64,000 bases of DNA, taken from contig JAIXUN010000001.1 in NCBI GenBank assembly GCA_027483535.1, positions 37,432 to 101,431 on the forward strand. Direction: 5' to 3'. A model generated the notes under the pieces. That model did no database searches and was not told where the DNA came from. It was given only the letters and a program-made list of their open reading frames with translations. Source of the stretch: a bacterium (lineage in GTDB: Bacteria; Armatimonadota; Fimbriimonadia; Fimbriimonadales; Fimbriimonadaceae). The stretch's first letter is position 1, and each line of letters starts with the position of its first letter. Shown piece after piece: positions 1 to 7,913 of this stretch. Position numbers and translations under genes: made by a program.

Positions 1-23
1 CTTCTATTATCGGCGTTTGCCTG

Positions 24-1166
24 CTATTCGTGACGCGGAAAGTTGAACGGAAGTCCTAAATGCCCGGCGACGGCACTCCCGACCTGCCACAACCCTTCCT
101 GATCCCCGATTGCCGTTGCTGAAGTCGATCCCTTTTGAATACTGACAAACGGGACGTACTCCCGCGAATGGTCGGTGGACTTGGAGGTCGGGTCGTTCCC
201 GTGATCGGCGGTGAGAATCAAGAGATCTTCCCCGTTCAGAGATTCAAGCACGGTTTTCAGGATGCCATCGAAAGACTCTAAGCACTTGGCAAACCCTTGG
301 GGATCGTTGCGATGCCCGAACAGCATATCGAAGTCTTCAAAGTTGCAGAAAATGAACTGAGCATCGCTTGCCAGGGCTTCTTCCAGCATGATCGCGTGCT
401 CTGGATTGCTCTGAGTGCGGCGCACGGGACGGAAGTTGCGACCATCGAACAGTTCGGGGATCACGCCGATTCCGAACACGTTTTTTGCTTCGTCGACAAA
501 GTTGGCGGGAGCGGGGAGCGGAAAGTCTTTTCGACGCTCCGTTCGTTGAAAGCCTTGATCGGGATTGCCAACAAACGGCCTTGCAATGACTCGCTGGACG
601 TTGTTCGGCTCCGTACAGAGTTCACGAGCGATCCTGCACATTTCGTAGAGCCGCTCGATGGGCACGACCTCTTCGTGGCAAGCAACTTGAAAGACCGAAT
701 CGGCACTTGTATAGAGAATAGGGTTCCCGGTTGAGAGGTGTTCCGCCCCAAGTTCAGTGAGGATGGCGGTGCCACTCGCGGGCTTGTTTCCGAGCACTTT
801 TGCCCCAATCCGCCGTTCGAATTCTTGGACGAGTTCGGCCGGGAATCCGTCGGGATAGGTTGGAAACGGCACGCTCGTGTGAACGCCCATCATCTCCCAG
901 TGGCCCGTCACCGAGTCTTTGCCCATCGACATTTCTCGAAGCCTGCCGAAGGTGGAAGAAAAGCCCTCTAGACCAAGGTCGGCATCGGCGATGCCACAAG
1001 CCGCGAAGAAGCCGAGCTTCGAGAGGGTGGGTGCGTTGATGCCACCCACCGCCTTCCAAACGTTATGAATCGTGGAAGGTTGGTCGAAATCGTTGAACAA
1101 TTCCGCATCCGGGGCGGGCCCGGCTCCGCACCCGTCAAGGACCAGGACGATGGCTCGCTTAGGCAT
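24..1166 (-). CDS. deoB: Phosphopentomutase
   Basis: Interconverts ribose-1-phosphate (or deoxyribose-1-phosphate) and the 5-phosphate in cytosolic nucleoside salvage. The 380-residue protein has the alkaline-phosphatase-superfamily metal start at D11 (DGCGAG) and the DeoB signature KDSVTGHWE at residues 83-91, with T87 in the place of the phosphorylated threonine. A late DHGNDPTSKSTDHSRE stretch supplies metal-binding Asp and His residues. Length is normal for the family. The ATG start at 1164-1166 lies inside the end of purK (8-bp overlap), so the two are probably translationally coupled, which links purine synthesis with nucleoside salvage. The related phosphoglycerate mutase iPGM is excluded by the TGHWE motif. 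Confidence 0.95.
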   Translation of the reverse strand: MPKRAIVLVLDGCGAGPAPDAELFNDFDQPSTIHNVWKAVGGINAPTLSKLGFFAACGIADADLGLEGFSSTFGRLREMSMGKDSVTGHWEMMGVHTSVPFPTYPDGFPAELVQEFERRIGAKVLGNKPASGTAILTELGAEHLSTGNPILYTSADSVFQVACHEEVVPIERLYEMCRIARELCTEPNNVQRVIARPFVGNPDQGFQRTERRKDFPLPAPANFVDEAKNVFGIGVIPELFDGRNFRPVRRTQSNPEHAIMLEEALASDAQFIFCNFEDFDMLFGHRNDPQGFAKCLESFDGILKTVLESLNGEDLLILTADHGNDPTSKSTDHSREYVPFVSIQKGSTSATAIGDQEGLWQVGSAVAGHLGLPFNFPRHE

Positions 1167-2376
1167 TGTTTTCCTCCTTCACCACGGTTGCCCAAGTGTC
1201 GTAAAAGGTGTCTCTCAGTTTTGCCGCGATCGCTCTCAAAAGCTCGACTTCGGGAAGGGTCTTGCCCCGACCCGAAACGTTGATATGTCCCATTTTTCGT
1301 CCCTTTCTTGACGATTTCTTGCCGTACCAGTGAATGTGAGCGGCGGGTGAAACGCCCGTAACAGATTCAGAAGCCGACCGAAGAGCCTTGTCGAGTAGCG
1401 CAGCATCGTCGGTTGCTCCCTCGGGTGGACCTACCAAGTTGACCATGCAGACCGGGACTCCCTTCGGATCGGTATCGATGTGGCGCCCGGTAGCTACGCG
1501 CACATGCTGCTCAAATTGCGACGTTCCGCTCCAATCCAGCGTGTAGTGCCCGGTGTTGTGCGGTCTCGGCGCGATCTCGTTGACGAGAATCTCGCCATCT
1601 TCGGTTTCAAAGAGTTCCACGCCAAAAAGCCCGTGACCTCCGACCGCTTCCACCGCCTTGAGAGCCACTTGATTGGCCCGCTGATCGACCGAGTCGTCGG
1701 CAGGATAAACGAGGTCACAAATGTGATCGGTTTGTTCCGTCACCATGGTTGGGAAGAGCCCGATCTTGCCGTCCCGCGTGCGCGTGACCATTACCGCCAG
1801 TTCGCGTTTGAAAGGGACCATTTCCTCCGCCAACCAGCCCTGCCGGGGCAATGCCAAAGCCTCTTGACCCTCCCATCGGGACTTGGCGGCTCGATACTCT
1901 TCAATCGTTCGAGCGTAAAGGGTCCCCTTTCCGTCGTAGCCACCGAATCTGGCCTTGAGAACGCACGGGAATCCGAGAAGACCGGCGTCGCTTGCTTCCA
2001 CCGCTTTCGGACTCGGAACACCATTCGCCGCGTAGGCTTGTCGTTGAAGGAGTTTGTCTTGAATGACCTGCAACGATTCGGTCGAGGGGGTGACTCGGGC
2101 GGGGTCGAAATCGGCCAACCGGCACGCCTCGCGCAGAGTTTCGGCGGGGATGAACTCGTTCTCGAAAGTGATGTAGTCGCAGCGCCGCATGACCTCCGCA
2201 ATCGCATGAGCGTCGGTGATTGCGCCTTGGACAGCAGGTCCAACTTGGGCGGCGGGAGACTGGGCGTCTGTATCCAGTGTGAGCGTTGAAATGCCGAGCC
2301 TTTGGGCGGCCATCACGGACATACGCGCAAGTTGTCCGCCGCCAAGAATGCCGAGTTCGTATCGAGTTTCGCCCAC
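1159..2376 (-). CDS. purK: 5-(carboxyamino)imidazole ribonucleotide synthase
   Basis: ATP-dependent carboxylation of AIR to N5-CAIR in purine synthesis. It is an ATP-grasp protein of 405 residues: an N-terminal GILGGGQLARM motif at 9-19, the central LKARFGGYDGKG ATP-binding loop, and the VNEIAPRPHNTGH metal/active-site segment near residue 270. The start is a GTG at 2374-2376 with GGAG about 8 nt upstream. It overlaps deoB by 8 bp and leads that pair. The partner mutase PurE is not in this window. Confidence 0.95.
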   Translation of the reverse strand: MGETRYELGILGGGQLARMSVMAAQRLGISTLTLDTDAQSPAAQVGPAVQGAITDAHAIAEVMRRCDYITFENEFIPAETLREACRLADFDPARVTPSTESLQVIQDKLLQRQAYAANGVPSPKAVEASDAGLLGFPCVLKARFGGYDGKGTLYARTIEEYRAAKSRWEGQEALALPRQGWLAEEMVPFKRELAVMVTRTRDGKIGLFPTMVTEQTDHICDLVYPADDSVDQRANQVALKAVEAVGGHGLFGVELFETEDGEILVNEIAPRPHNTGHYTLDWSGTSQFEQHVRVATGRHIDTDPKGVPVCMVNLVGPPEGATDDAALLDKALRSASESVTGVSPAAHIHWYGKKSSRKGRKMGHINVSGRGKTLPEVELLRAIAAKLRDTFYDTWATVVKEENNA

Positions 2377-2463
2377 CAGTGTTCTCCGCAGGTTCGCGAC
2401 CGAGATTGCAAACCCCTTAAAGTATGGCTTGCGAGCTATCGGATGAATCGGACTCCATGCGGA

Positions 2464-3378
2464 CTAATCGAGATCAACGATTTGGTCGTCTTCAATCTCT
2501 AATAGCCGGCTCCTTTCTAGATCAGCGCGCCGGATCACCCCAATTAGTTCGGTGCCGGAGATGTCCCGAATTGCCTGAGTAACCTTCTCGTGGACATACA
2601 AATAGATTTGATCGAACGAGGTGACATTCGGTTCTGTAATGTTCAGGCTGACCTGCGTCAGTCCTCGATTTGGCAATTCGAATCCCAGCGCCCGCACCCC
2701 TTTAAAGTCTGAGTCCTCAGAAAACTCACGTTTATGCCTTATTGACCGAGAAATCTGCCTGCAAAGAGTGGGATCGTCGGTATCCAGGTTGATGTTTGCC
2801 GCAATCAGAAAATCGCGAACACCAAAAATGGAAAGACCATTCTTCAGGTTCGATTCCCGCCCAACAAAAACCTCTCCGAAGTCTGGCGGAGGGAGGGCGG
2901 ATTTTGGAGAGCGCAAAACTGGAAGAGCATGGGGGCGCCCTTGCTCGGCAGCGTACTCGTACAGCCGGGTAGGAATGCGAAAGTGAGCCGAGAATTCCGC
3001 GGCAAGCCCCCTAGACAGCGCGACTAGGCGCTGAATCTCAGCAAGCTTTTCTTGCTCCTCCGCTTCTGTGGGGACGAGGGAAACGAACGGACAAACGTCG
3101 AGAATCCCAACCCGGGGGTGCACTCCTTCGTGCAGGTTTAGGTCAACACCAGGGAAAAGTCGATCTGCGATCGCGAAAATCGTCGCTTCCATTTGTCCCG
3201 CAACCCCCGAGAACGCAGTGACTGCCCGAGCATGGTCGGGATCGTACTTCCAGTAGTGGATGCGGACCCCGAGACCCGTCGCGGCGAGCCGTGCTTCGTT
3301 CAGCAACTCCTCGGCGGTTTTGCCCGAAATGGAACCTGTAGCAGGGATCGACCAATTCGGTACGGCAAGAAAGCGCAC
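2464..3378 (-). CDS. Glutamate formimidoyltransferase-like protein
   Basis: Resembles the N-terminal formiminotransferase half of FtcD, which moves a formimino group between formiminoglutamate and tetrahydrofolate. Family features are GVHPRVGILDVCPFV around residue 86, the GVRDFLIAANINL core, and a GLTQVSLNITEP strand. At 304 residues it is the stand-alone transferase without the cyclodeaminase domain. The GTG start at 3376-3378 follows a GGGAGA ribosome-binding site. No histidine-degradation genes are nearby, so the in vivo role (FIGLU use or 5-formyl-THF handling) is inferred only. Confidence 0.85.
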   Translation of the reverse strand: MRFLAVPNWSIPATGSISGKTAEELLNEARLAATGLGVRIHYWKYDPDHARAVTAFSGVAGQMEATIFAIADRLFPGVDLNLHEGVHPRVGILDVCPFVSLVPTEAEEQEKLAEIQRLVALSRGLAAEFSAHFRIPTRLYEYAAEQGRPHALPVLRSPKSALPPPDFGEVFVGRESNLKNGLSIFGVRDFLIAANINLDTDDPTLCRQISRSIRHKREFSEDSDFKGVRALGFELPNRGLTQVSLNITEPNVTSFDQIYLYVHEKVTQAIRDISGTELIGVIRRADLERSRLLEIEDDQIVDLD

Positions 3379-3398
3379 AGAAAGTCTCCCGGTACTTC

Positions 3399-4163
3399 TT
3401 AGACAGCCATGACGTTGTAGCCGCTATCCACGAAGATGATCTGAGCGCTCACGCCCTTGGAGAAGTCGGAGAGCAGATACATGGTCGCGCCGGCAGCCTC
3501 GTCTTGACCGTAGGGTCGCTTAAGAGGGGCGGTTTCTTGAACGCGATTGATGAAGCTGGTGATGCCCTGCACTCCCCGACCGGAGATCGTGTTGACAGGT
3601 CCGGGCGATACGGTGTTGACTCGAATGCCCCTCTCGCCAACTTCGTAAGCGACGTACCGCACCGCTGCCTCAAGAGCAGCCTTCGCCATGCCCATGACCT
3701 TGTAGCTGTGCATCACGCGAGTGCTTCCGATGTAAGAAAGGGTGACAATGCTTCCGTCGTCATTCATCAACGGCTCAAGTTCGCGAACAAGTCGAACAAA
3801 CGAGTACGCGCTGGCCTGCATGGCCACCTGAAAATCTTCCACTTTCGTGTCTAGGAATCGACCGTTGAGCGCCTCTTTGGGTGCGTAGCCGACGCTGTGA
3901 ACCAAGAAGTCGATTTTTCCAAACTGATCGGCCACCTGCTGTTTCAGAAGTGCGAACTGTTCCTCATACATGAAGTCGATGGTGAGGGGGATAAACCCTT
4001 CTCGCCCTTCAATCAGTTCTAACACTCCGCCCATTAGGCGATCGTTTTGGCCGCCGATACCGACCGTTGCTCCCTCTTTGTTGGCCAAATCGGCGATTGC
4101 CCAGCCGATTGAATTTTTATTGGTAACGTTAAGGACCAGGCCTTTCTTGCCTTCGAGCAACAT
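3399..4163 (-). CDS. fabI: Enoyl-[acyl-carrier-protein] reductase (NADH), FabI type
   Basis: Last reductive step of each type II fatty-acid elongation cycle. It is a 254-residue short-chain dehydrogenase with FabI spacing: Y144, Y154 and K161 align with E. coli Y146/Y156/K163, within SYIGSTRVMHSYKVMGMAK. The N-terminal cofactor region is GLVLNVTNKNSIGWAIA. There is no convincing ribosome-binding site before the ATG. Instead a perfect TATAAT ends 6 nt before it, suggesting a leaderless mRNA. It lies 20 bp upstream of the formimidoyltransferase gene on the same strand. Confidence 0.95.
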   Translation of the reverse strand: MLLEGKKGLVLNVTNKNSIGWAIADLANKEGATVGIGGQNDRLMGGVLELIEGREGFIPLTIDFMYEEQFALLKQQVADQFGKIDFLVHSVGYAPKEALNGRFLDTKVEDFQVAMQASAYSFVRLVRELEPLMNDDGSIVTLSYIGSTRVMHSYKVMGMAKAALEAAVRYVAYEVGERGIRVNTVSPGPVNTISGRGVQGITSFINRVQETAPLKRPYGQDEAAGATMYLLSDFSKGVSAQIIFVDSGYNVMAV

Positions 4164-4169
4164 GAGGCG

Positions 4170-4175
4170 ATTATA
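4170..4175 (-). promoter_or_regulatory. TATAAT -10 box, leaderless fabI
   Basis: On the minus strand TATAAT is followed by CGCCTC and then the fabI ATG, so a start site 7 nt past the hexamer is the A of the ATG. No good -35 is visible. Confidence 0.6.
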
Positions 4176-4221
4176 GCCAGAAATTCAACCGGGGTGTGAG
4201 TCTTAGGTTCAGAAAGCACAA

Positions 4222-4252
4222 AGGTCCCTTGGACATTTTGCCCAAGAGACCT
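4222..4252 (-). terminator. Intrinsic terminator after the IscA-like gene
   Basis: Arms AGGTCCCTTGG (4222-4232) and CCAAGAGACCT (4242-4252) pair with one mismatch around a 9-nt loop. On the minus strand the stem is followed by TTTGTGCTTTCT. It sits just past the stop of the gene starting at 4658. Confidence 0.6.
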
Positions 4253-4274
4253 ATTGATCGGTTAGTTGTCCCGC

Positions 4275-4658
4275 TTATCGCGAGCAGCCGCAGCCGCTTC
4301 CGCAACCGCCGCCGGATGCTCCCTCAGAACCTTCGGTTTTGAAGGAAGAACCGCAACCGCAGGAAGAAGTGGCGTTCGGATTTTCAATCTTGAAGCCTCC
4401 GCCCAGCACGTCGTCGATGTAGTCGACAACGCTGCCGCTCATGAATCCAAGGCTGGTGGCATCAACAACCAACTTAACGCCATCTTGCTCGAAGACCTGA
4501 TCGTCGGATTCCGGCTCGTTGTCGTCCAGGGCCATGCCATACGAAAGACCAGAACATCCGCCACCGGCAACCCAAACTCGGAGTGCAGAAGCGGCTTTGT
4601 TTTGGCTGACCATGAGGTCTTTCAGTTCGCAGGCGGCTCTTTCGGTTAGTGTGATCAT
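4275..4658 (-). CDS. IscA/ErpA-type iron-sulfur carrier with Cys-rich tail
   Basis: A-type carrier expected to bind and hand on Fe-S clusters. From the ATG at 4656-4658 it is 127 residues (MITLTERAACELK). The three family cysteines are C35 in GGGCSG and C100/C102 in SCGCG. An upstream in-frame ATG at 4712 would add 18 residues, but family members start at this internal Met. Unusual is the tail after residue 105, a Gly/Ser linker ending in C119, C123 and C125 (GGGCGSGCGCSR), which ordinary IscA proteins lack. A TAGAAT hexamer about 14 nt upstream could be its -10 box. The Suf genes lie 30 kb away. Confidence 0.85.
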   Translation of the reverse strand: MITLTERAACELKDLMVSQNKAASALRVWVAGGGCSGLSYGMALDDNEPESDDQVFEQDGVKLVVDATSLGFMSGSVVDYIDDVLGGGFKIENPNATSSCGCGSSFKTEGSEGASGGGCGSGCGCSR

Positions 4659-4739
4659 GATAGTTCTTGAATATTCTACGCCGTCGATTTCGAAATCAAC
4701 CGCGACGTGCATCGTTTTGGATAAACGTAGATAACTTTA

Positions 4740-4767
4740 TCAGGGCGACCGGAAATGGTCGCCCTGA
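4740..4767. terminator. Perfect 11-bp hairpin after the outer-membrane protein gene
   Basis: TCAGGGCGACC (4740-4750) pairs perfectly with GGTCGCCCTGA (4757-4767) around GGAAAT. It lies between the stop of the barrel gene and the carrier gene. The U-tract is poor on both strands, so termination is inferred from position. Confidence 0.5.
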
Positions 4768-4790
4768 ATATGGTTTCCCGTTCGCTCGCT

Positions 4791-5888
4791 TTAGAAGCGA
4801 ATCGCGCTGTTGAGGCTGAGCGGGGTGTTTCCGGCGAAGTGCACGTTTACACCGAACAGACTGAATCCCCAGCCGAAAGCGGTTCGAGAGTTGTATCCTG
4901 CTCGAATAGCGAAGGAAGAGCCTAGCCCAAGCTCGGCGCCCACTCGCGCTTCTTTGCGACTTGCCGCATTGCCGATGTCTACGAGGTCACCCGCAAGCAG
5001 AAGTCCTTTGCCGACTTGGGCTCCGATACCAACGCTGATGACTCGCGGGAATGGGTTCAGAGCGTCAAATCCTGCTCCACCCGGGCGCTGCACATCAAAG
5101 TTTAGGTCGGGTTGAATGAAGTTCTCGACTACGAGACCGAAGTACAAGTTGTCCAAGTTCTTCGGGGAATAGAGCAGACCAAGATCAACGGCCACCCCTT
5201 GCTCCTCAACCGTATCCTGCCCGGCCGGGATTCCGGAACCGTTTTGGACCGTTCCGTTTTGGATGCCGTTGGCATCAACAAACTTGTGTGCGTAGTTCGA
5301 AGTGATGAATCGCGCGTTGGCACCGATCGCCAGTCTGCCTGCGGGGACTCGAACCGCGTTGCCATAGCCCACGTCGATGGAGCGATAGGCGTAGCCGTAA
5401 GCGTCTAACCGCTCGTTGCCGGTGAGGGTGGAGTTGTTGCCATCCCAGTTCCGAAGCGCTGCGTTCGGTGTGGAATTGAGTCCCACTTCGCCTCGTGCAG
5501 CAACCGCAAATCCCAGTCCCGAAACGCCAAGGTTGGCTCCGAAAGCGGCCTTGATATCGTTTTGGCCAAAGCTTCGTGCGAGTGTAAGGACTCCGTCTTG
5601 GCTCACGCCCTCGCTGAAGTTGCCGATGACGTCAGAGAGATCGCCAAAGCCAATTCCATCAATTCGGTAGCCGATCTGGGGGAACTGGAGCGCCGGGTTC
5701 TTGCTTCCGAAAGCGAGAAAGGCCGGGTTCAGAATGTAGTTGTTTCGAACGTCGATAGGCAGGGCCAAGCCTGCTCCACCCATGCCCTGAGCTCGGGCGC
5801 CACCGATGGTAAAGTCCGCGGCAGCGTAAGCCGAGAAGAGCACTCCAACCGATAGCCCTAACAAACGATTTAGTCGATTCGCAATCAT
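4791..5888 (-). CDS. TraF/PorV-like outer-membrane beta-barrel protein
   Basis: Exported, presumably outer-membrane protein of 365 residues from the ATG at 5886-5888, chosen because AGGCGA lies 4 nt upstream and a classic signal peptide follows (IANRLNRLLGLSVGVLFSAYAAA). A longer ORF to 5954 would bury that signal. After cleavage come ARAQGMGGAGLA, typical of the TraF_2/PorV-like barrel family, then alternating amphipathic strands and a C-terminal aromatic residue (NSAIRF). No enzymatic motif is seen. The function is unknown; a PorV-like role or a simple porin are alternatives. Confidence 0.7.
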   Translation of the reverse strand: MIANRLNRLLGLSVGVLFSAYAAADFTIGGARAQGMGGAGLALPIDVRNNYILNPAFLAFGSKNPALQFPQIGYRIDGIGFGDLSDVIGNFSEGVSQDGVLTLARSFGQNDIKAAFGANLGVSGLGFAVAARGEVGLNSTPNAALRNWDGNNSTLTGNERLDAYGYAYRSIDVGYGNAVRVPAGRLAIGANARFITSNYAHKFVDANGIQNGTVQNGSGIPAGQDTVEEQGVAVDLGLLYSPKNLDNLYFGLVVENFIQPDLNFDVQRPGGAGFDALNPFPRVISVGIGAQVGKGLLLAGDLVDIGNAASRKEARVGAELGLGSSFAIRAGYNSRTAFGWGFSLFGVNVHFAGNTPLSLNSAIRF

Positions 5889-6117
5889 GATTCGCCTGAA
5901 AAACCCCAGTATTCTTGCGGGTGTAGTGTAATTGTAGGTTGATCTACGAAGCACCGCAGTGGTTTTTTCAGCGAACCTGCATCAAAGTCTCTCGCTGCGA
6001 TTCTCTGCACCTCGAATTTAATCGCGCAGATTTCTCGAAAATGTGTCGATTCCACTTGGAAGGCGCGAACCTCCTCTGGACTTGGTTAAAATGAGCTTCT
6101 GGAGGATTTGCTGAAAG

Positions 6118-6366
6118 TTGCCCTACGTAGTTGCTGAACCGTGTATTGGAGTGATGGATAAATCGTGCATGACCGTATGCCCGGTAGATTGCATTTATGA
6201 GGTTGATGACCAGGTTGTGATCAACCCGGACGAGTGTATTGATTGTGGGCTTTGCGAAGCCGAATGCCCGGTGAGCGCGATTTTTGTCGATACCGACGTG
6301 CCCGCCAACTGGAAATCGTTCATCGAGAAGAACGCGACCCTCGGCCGTACGGCAAGCGGCGGTTAG
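6118..6366 (+). CDS. 7Fe ferredoxin ([3Fe-4S][4Fe-4S])
   Basis: Small cytosolic electron carrier of 82 residues. Its cysteines C9, C17, C21, C25, C40, C43, C46 and C50 match the Azotobacter FdI-type layout. The middle Cys of the first motif is absent (V12), as expected for a [3Fe-4S] site, while the second site is CIDCGLCEAECP. The start is TTG with GGAGG at 6101-6105, a rather wide 12-nt gap. TAAAAT at 6087-6092 is a plausible -10 box. The 229 bp before it, shared with the divergent barrel gene, show nothing else clear. The redox partner is not evident. Confidence 0.9.
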   Translation: MPYVVAEPCIGVMDKSCMTVCPVDCIYEVDDQVVINPDECIDCGLCEAECPVSAIFVDTDVPANWKSFIEKNATLGRTASGG

Positions 6367-6376
6367 TTTCACATAG

Positions 6377-6400
6377 GGCTTCCCGCTTTAACGGGAAGCC
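6377..6400. terminator. Hairpin between convergent genes
   Basis: GGCTTCCCG (6377-6385) pairs with CGGGAAGCC (6392-6400) around CTTTAA. It sits between the ferredoxin stop and the stop of the first PilZ-like gene and can serve both strands. U-tracts are short. Confidence 0.55.
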
Positions 6401-6994
6401 TTAAGCGACGTGGTCCATACCGATCATCCGGTGCCAACGAGCGCTTTCAATTCGACCGATTTCGCTCACCTGCACGCCAATTCGGTAACGGGTGATGTCC
6501 TTAGGATCAGGTCGGCAGTAGCGGATTTCTCCCGACCCGCGAATCTGCCCGAAGGAACTGTCGATGTTGAAATCGCACTTTGCGCCTCTTTCAACTTGGT
6601 TGTAGGAATATCCTCCGATTCCAGACTTCGAGACATCTCCAACCACGAACTCAACTTCCATCCCGTCGATATAGAGGACTCCAACAACGCCCTCCACGCA
6701 ATACCGAACTTCTTCGGTCGGTGGGCTGAAGTGCATGGGACCAGCAATATGGAAAACGTGCTCCTCTCCGTGGACACCGAATAAGGTCGCTGTGAATCCG
6801 GCCGCGCAGTCGGGCCCGTTCACGGTGAAATGGAAGGACGTGCCGGGTTCCAACTTGGTGTCTTCCACCAATCTCAAGAGCACTTCTCGCTCGTGGAAGC
6901 TGGTTACCCAGCCAGAAAAGAATTTCATGTCCCCAAGGCGCTGCATTCTGCAGCGGACGTTGTGGAACATATCGGGGCGGAATTGGGAGATCAT
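6401..6994 (-). CDS. PilZ-like domain protein, paralogue 1
   Basis: Soluble 197-residue protein without signal or membrane segment. The second half carries the PilZ barrel marks GDVSKSGIGGYS (near 119-130) and a late YRIGVQVSEIGR strand. The N-terminal half resembles a YcgR-N-type barrel (FFSGWVTSFHEREVLLRL). A clear RxxxR c-di-GMP motif ahead of DxSxxG is not visible, so nucleotide binding is uncertain. GAGGAA about 7 nt before the ATG supports the start. It follows paralogue 2 by 69 bp and is probably cotranscribed. All three share a closing pattern of R(I/V)xxARWxR type. Confidence 0.65.
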   Translation of the reverse strand: MISQFRPDMFHNVRCRMQRLGDMKFFSGWVTSFHEREVLLRLVEDTKLEPGTSFHFTVNGPDCAAGFTATLFGVHGEEHVFHIAGPMHFSPPTEEVRYCVEGVVGVLYIDGMEVEFVVGDVSKSGIGGYSYNQVERGAKCDFNIDSSFGQIRGSGEIRYCRPDPKDITRYRIGVQVSEIGRIESARWHRMIGMDHVA

Positions 6995-7063
6995 GGGGGG
7001 ATTCCTCGCTTATGTTTAATTCGGCAGATTAGAAGATCATTCGTAATGCCTTTTGTGATGCCG

Positions 7064-7654
7064 CTAGGCAACGGAGCGGATGTATTGATTCCAAAGGGCC
7101 GTTGCCACACGTCCCATCGGGCCAATTTCGCATCCAATTCGAAACATCGAAGGGTCGGGTTCGTACCGTCGGCACGTCTTCACCTCAAGATCCAGTTGCA
7201 CCAAGCCGGTGTTCACCGAAGCTTCGAAGGCGGTTTTTGACCCTCGCTCCATTTCGAAGGGAGCGATGAACGCCACTCCAGACTTCGATACGTCGACGAT
7301 GTTAACGATCGTGGAGCCGCCGCCATCTTTCACGCATCCGGTGAGGGTTTCGGTAAGGATTCGGCAAGAAGCATCCGATTGTCGGGTCGTTATCTCGCTC
7401 GAGACAACCAGTTCGAACTCGTTTTCCTGAATGGCGTTCGAGAACCCGATGAAACTGGCGATGTACCCGTCGCCTTCCACCTCGCAGTGGAAGAACTGCC
7501 CCTGCTTGAGCACCCGGTGGCCCACAAGCTTGCCGTGAAGCACGTTGATATGGGCGTCTTGAATCCAAGCCGAGAACAGCGCGGCATCGTTCAGGTCCTG
7601 CATCCTCATTCGCTTGTGAGAAAGGATGAACAGATCGGTAATCAACTCCGCCAT
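7064..7654 (-). CDS. PilZ-like domain protein, paralogue 2
   Basis: A 196-residue soluble paralogue. It shows the same order as its neighbours: an N-terminal barrel (LFSAWIQDAHINVLHGKLVG), then VDVSKSGVAFIAPF as the DxSxxG element near residue 120, and FRIGCEIGPMGRVATALWNQ at the end. GAAGAG precedes the ATG. The gene is preceded by a 210-nt leader with three hairpins and by a TGTTTATC-type promoter module. A role in c-di-GMP-linked surface behaviour would be usual for PilZ proteins but is only inferred here. Confidence 0.65.
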   Translation of the reverse strand: MAELITDLFILSHKRMRMQDLNDAALFSAWIQDAHINVLHGKLVGHRVLKQGQFFHCEVEGDGYIASFIGFSNAIQENEFELVVSSEITTRQSDASCRILTETLTGCVKDGGGSTIVNIVDVSKSGVAFIAPFEMERGSKTAFEASVNTGLVQLDLEVKTCRRYEPDPSMFRIGCEIGPMGRVATALWNQYIRSVA

Positions 7655-7865
7655 TGCTCTTCACTAGATTCTTGCCAGGATCAGGCCAATTGGGGCACAG
7701 CACAAATACTGGGAGTCTTTGCAAGCGGCTTGCGAAGTGGTGCGCGGCAGACTCTTGGTTGAAGCTGAAAGCTTCCCGGGGAGCCTCCCTCGGAAGTTGG
7801 CGCTCCGAGTTTGTGGAGGACTCCCCTCCCCACTATATTTATCGGGCAGCCAAGCTCGGCTCTTT
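7655..7865 (-). promoter_or_regulatory. Structured 5' leader of PilZ paralogue 2
   Basis: The 259-bp gap contains strong nested pairing. Three consecutive helices (7778-7783 with 7821-7826, 7784-7788 with 7815-7819, 7789-7794 with 7804-7809) form one long arm with an A and a TTTGT bulge. A second hairpin pairs 7761-7765 with 7771-7775. A third pairs 7713-7718 with 7749-7754 and encloses 7721-7725/7729-7733. The predicted transcript from the minus-strand promoter at 7872-7900 would begin near 7865. I could not match it to a known riboswitch. Confidence 0.5.
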
Positions 7866-7871
7866 AGGGCT

Positions 7872-7912
7872 AGATAAACAAAAGGCAGATTGGAGTTGAA
7901 AAATGATAAACA
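7872..7912 (-). promoter_or_regulatory. TGTTTATC promoter/operator module A
   Basis: On the minus strand TGTTTATC occurs at 7912-7905 and again at 7880-7873, exactly 32 bp apart. Between them lie TTCAAC (7900-7895) and, 17 bp on, TTATCT (7877-7872), usable as -35 and -10. The same arrangement recurs as module B upstream of paralogue 3. Confidence 0.6.
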
Positions 7913-7913
7913 C

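Noticed and set aside
5968..6372. 134-residue open frame antisense to the ferredoxin
   Set aside because: It lies opposite a well-conserved 7Fe ferredoxin and has no domain pattern or ribosome-binding site.
7655..7865. Known c-di-GMP riboswitch
   Set aside because: The folded leader lacks the conserved core bases of classes I and II that I know.
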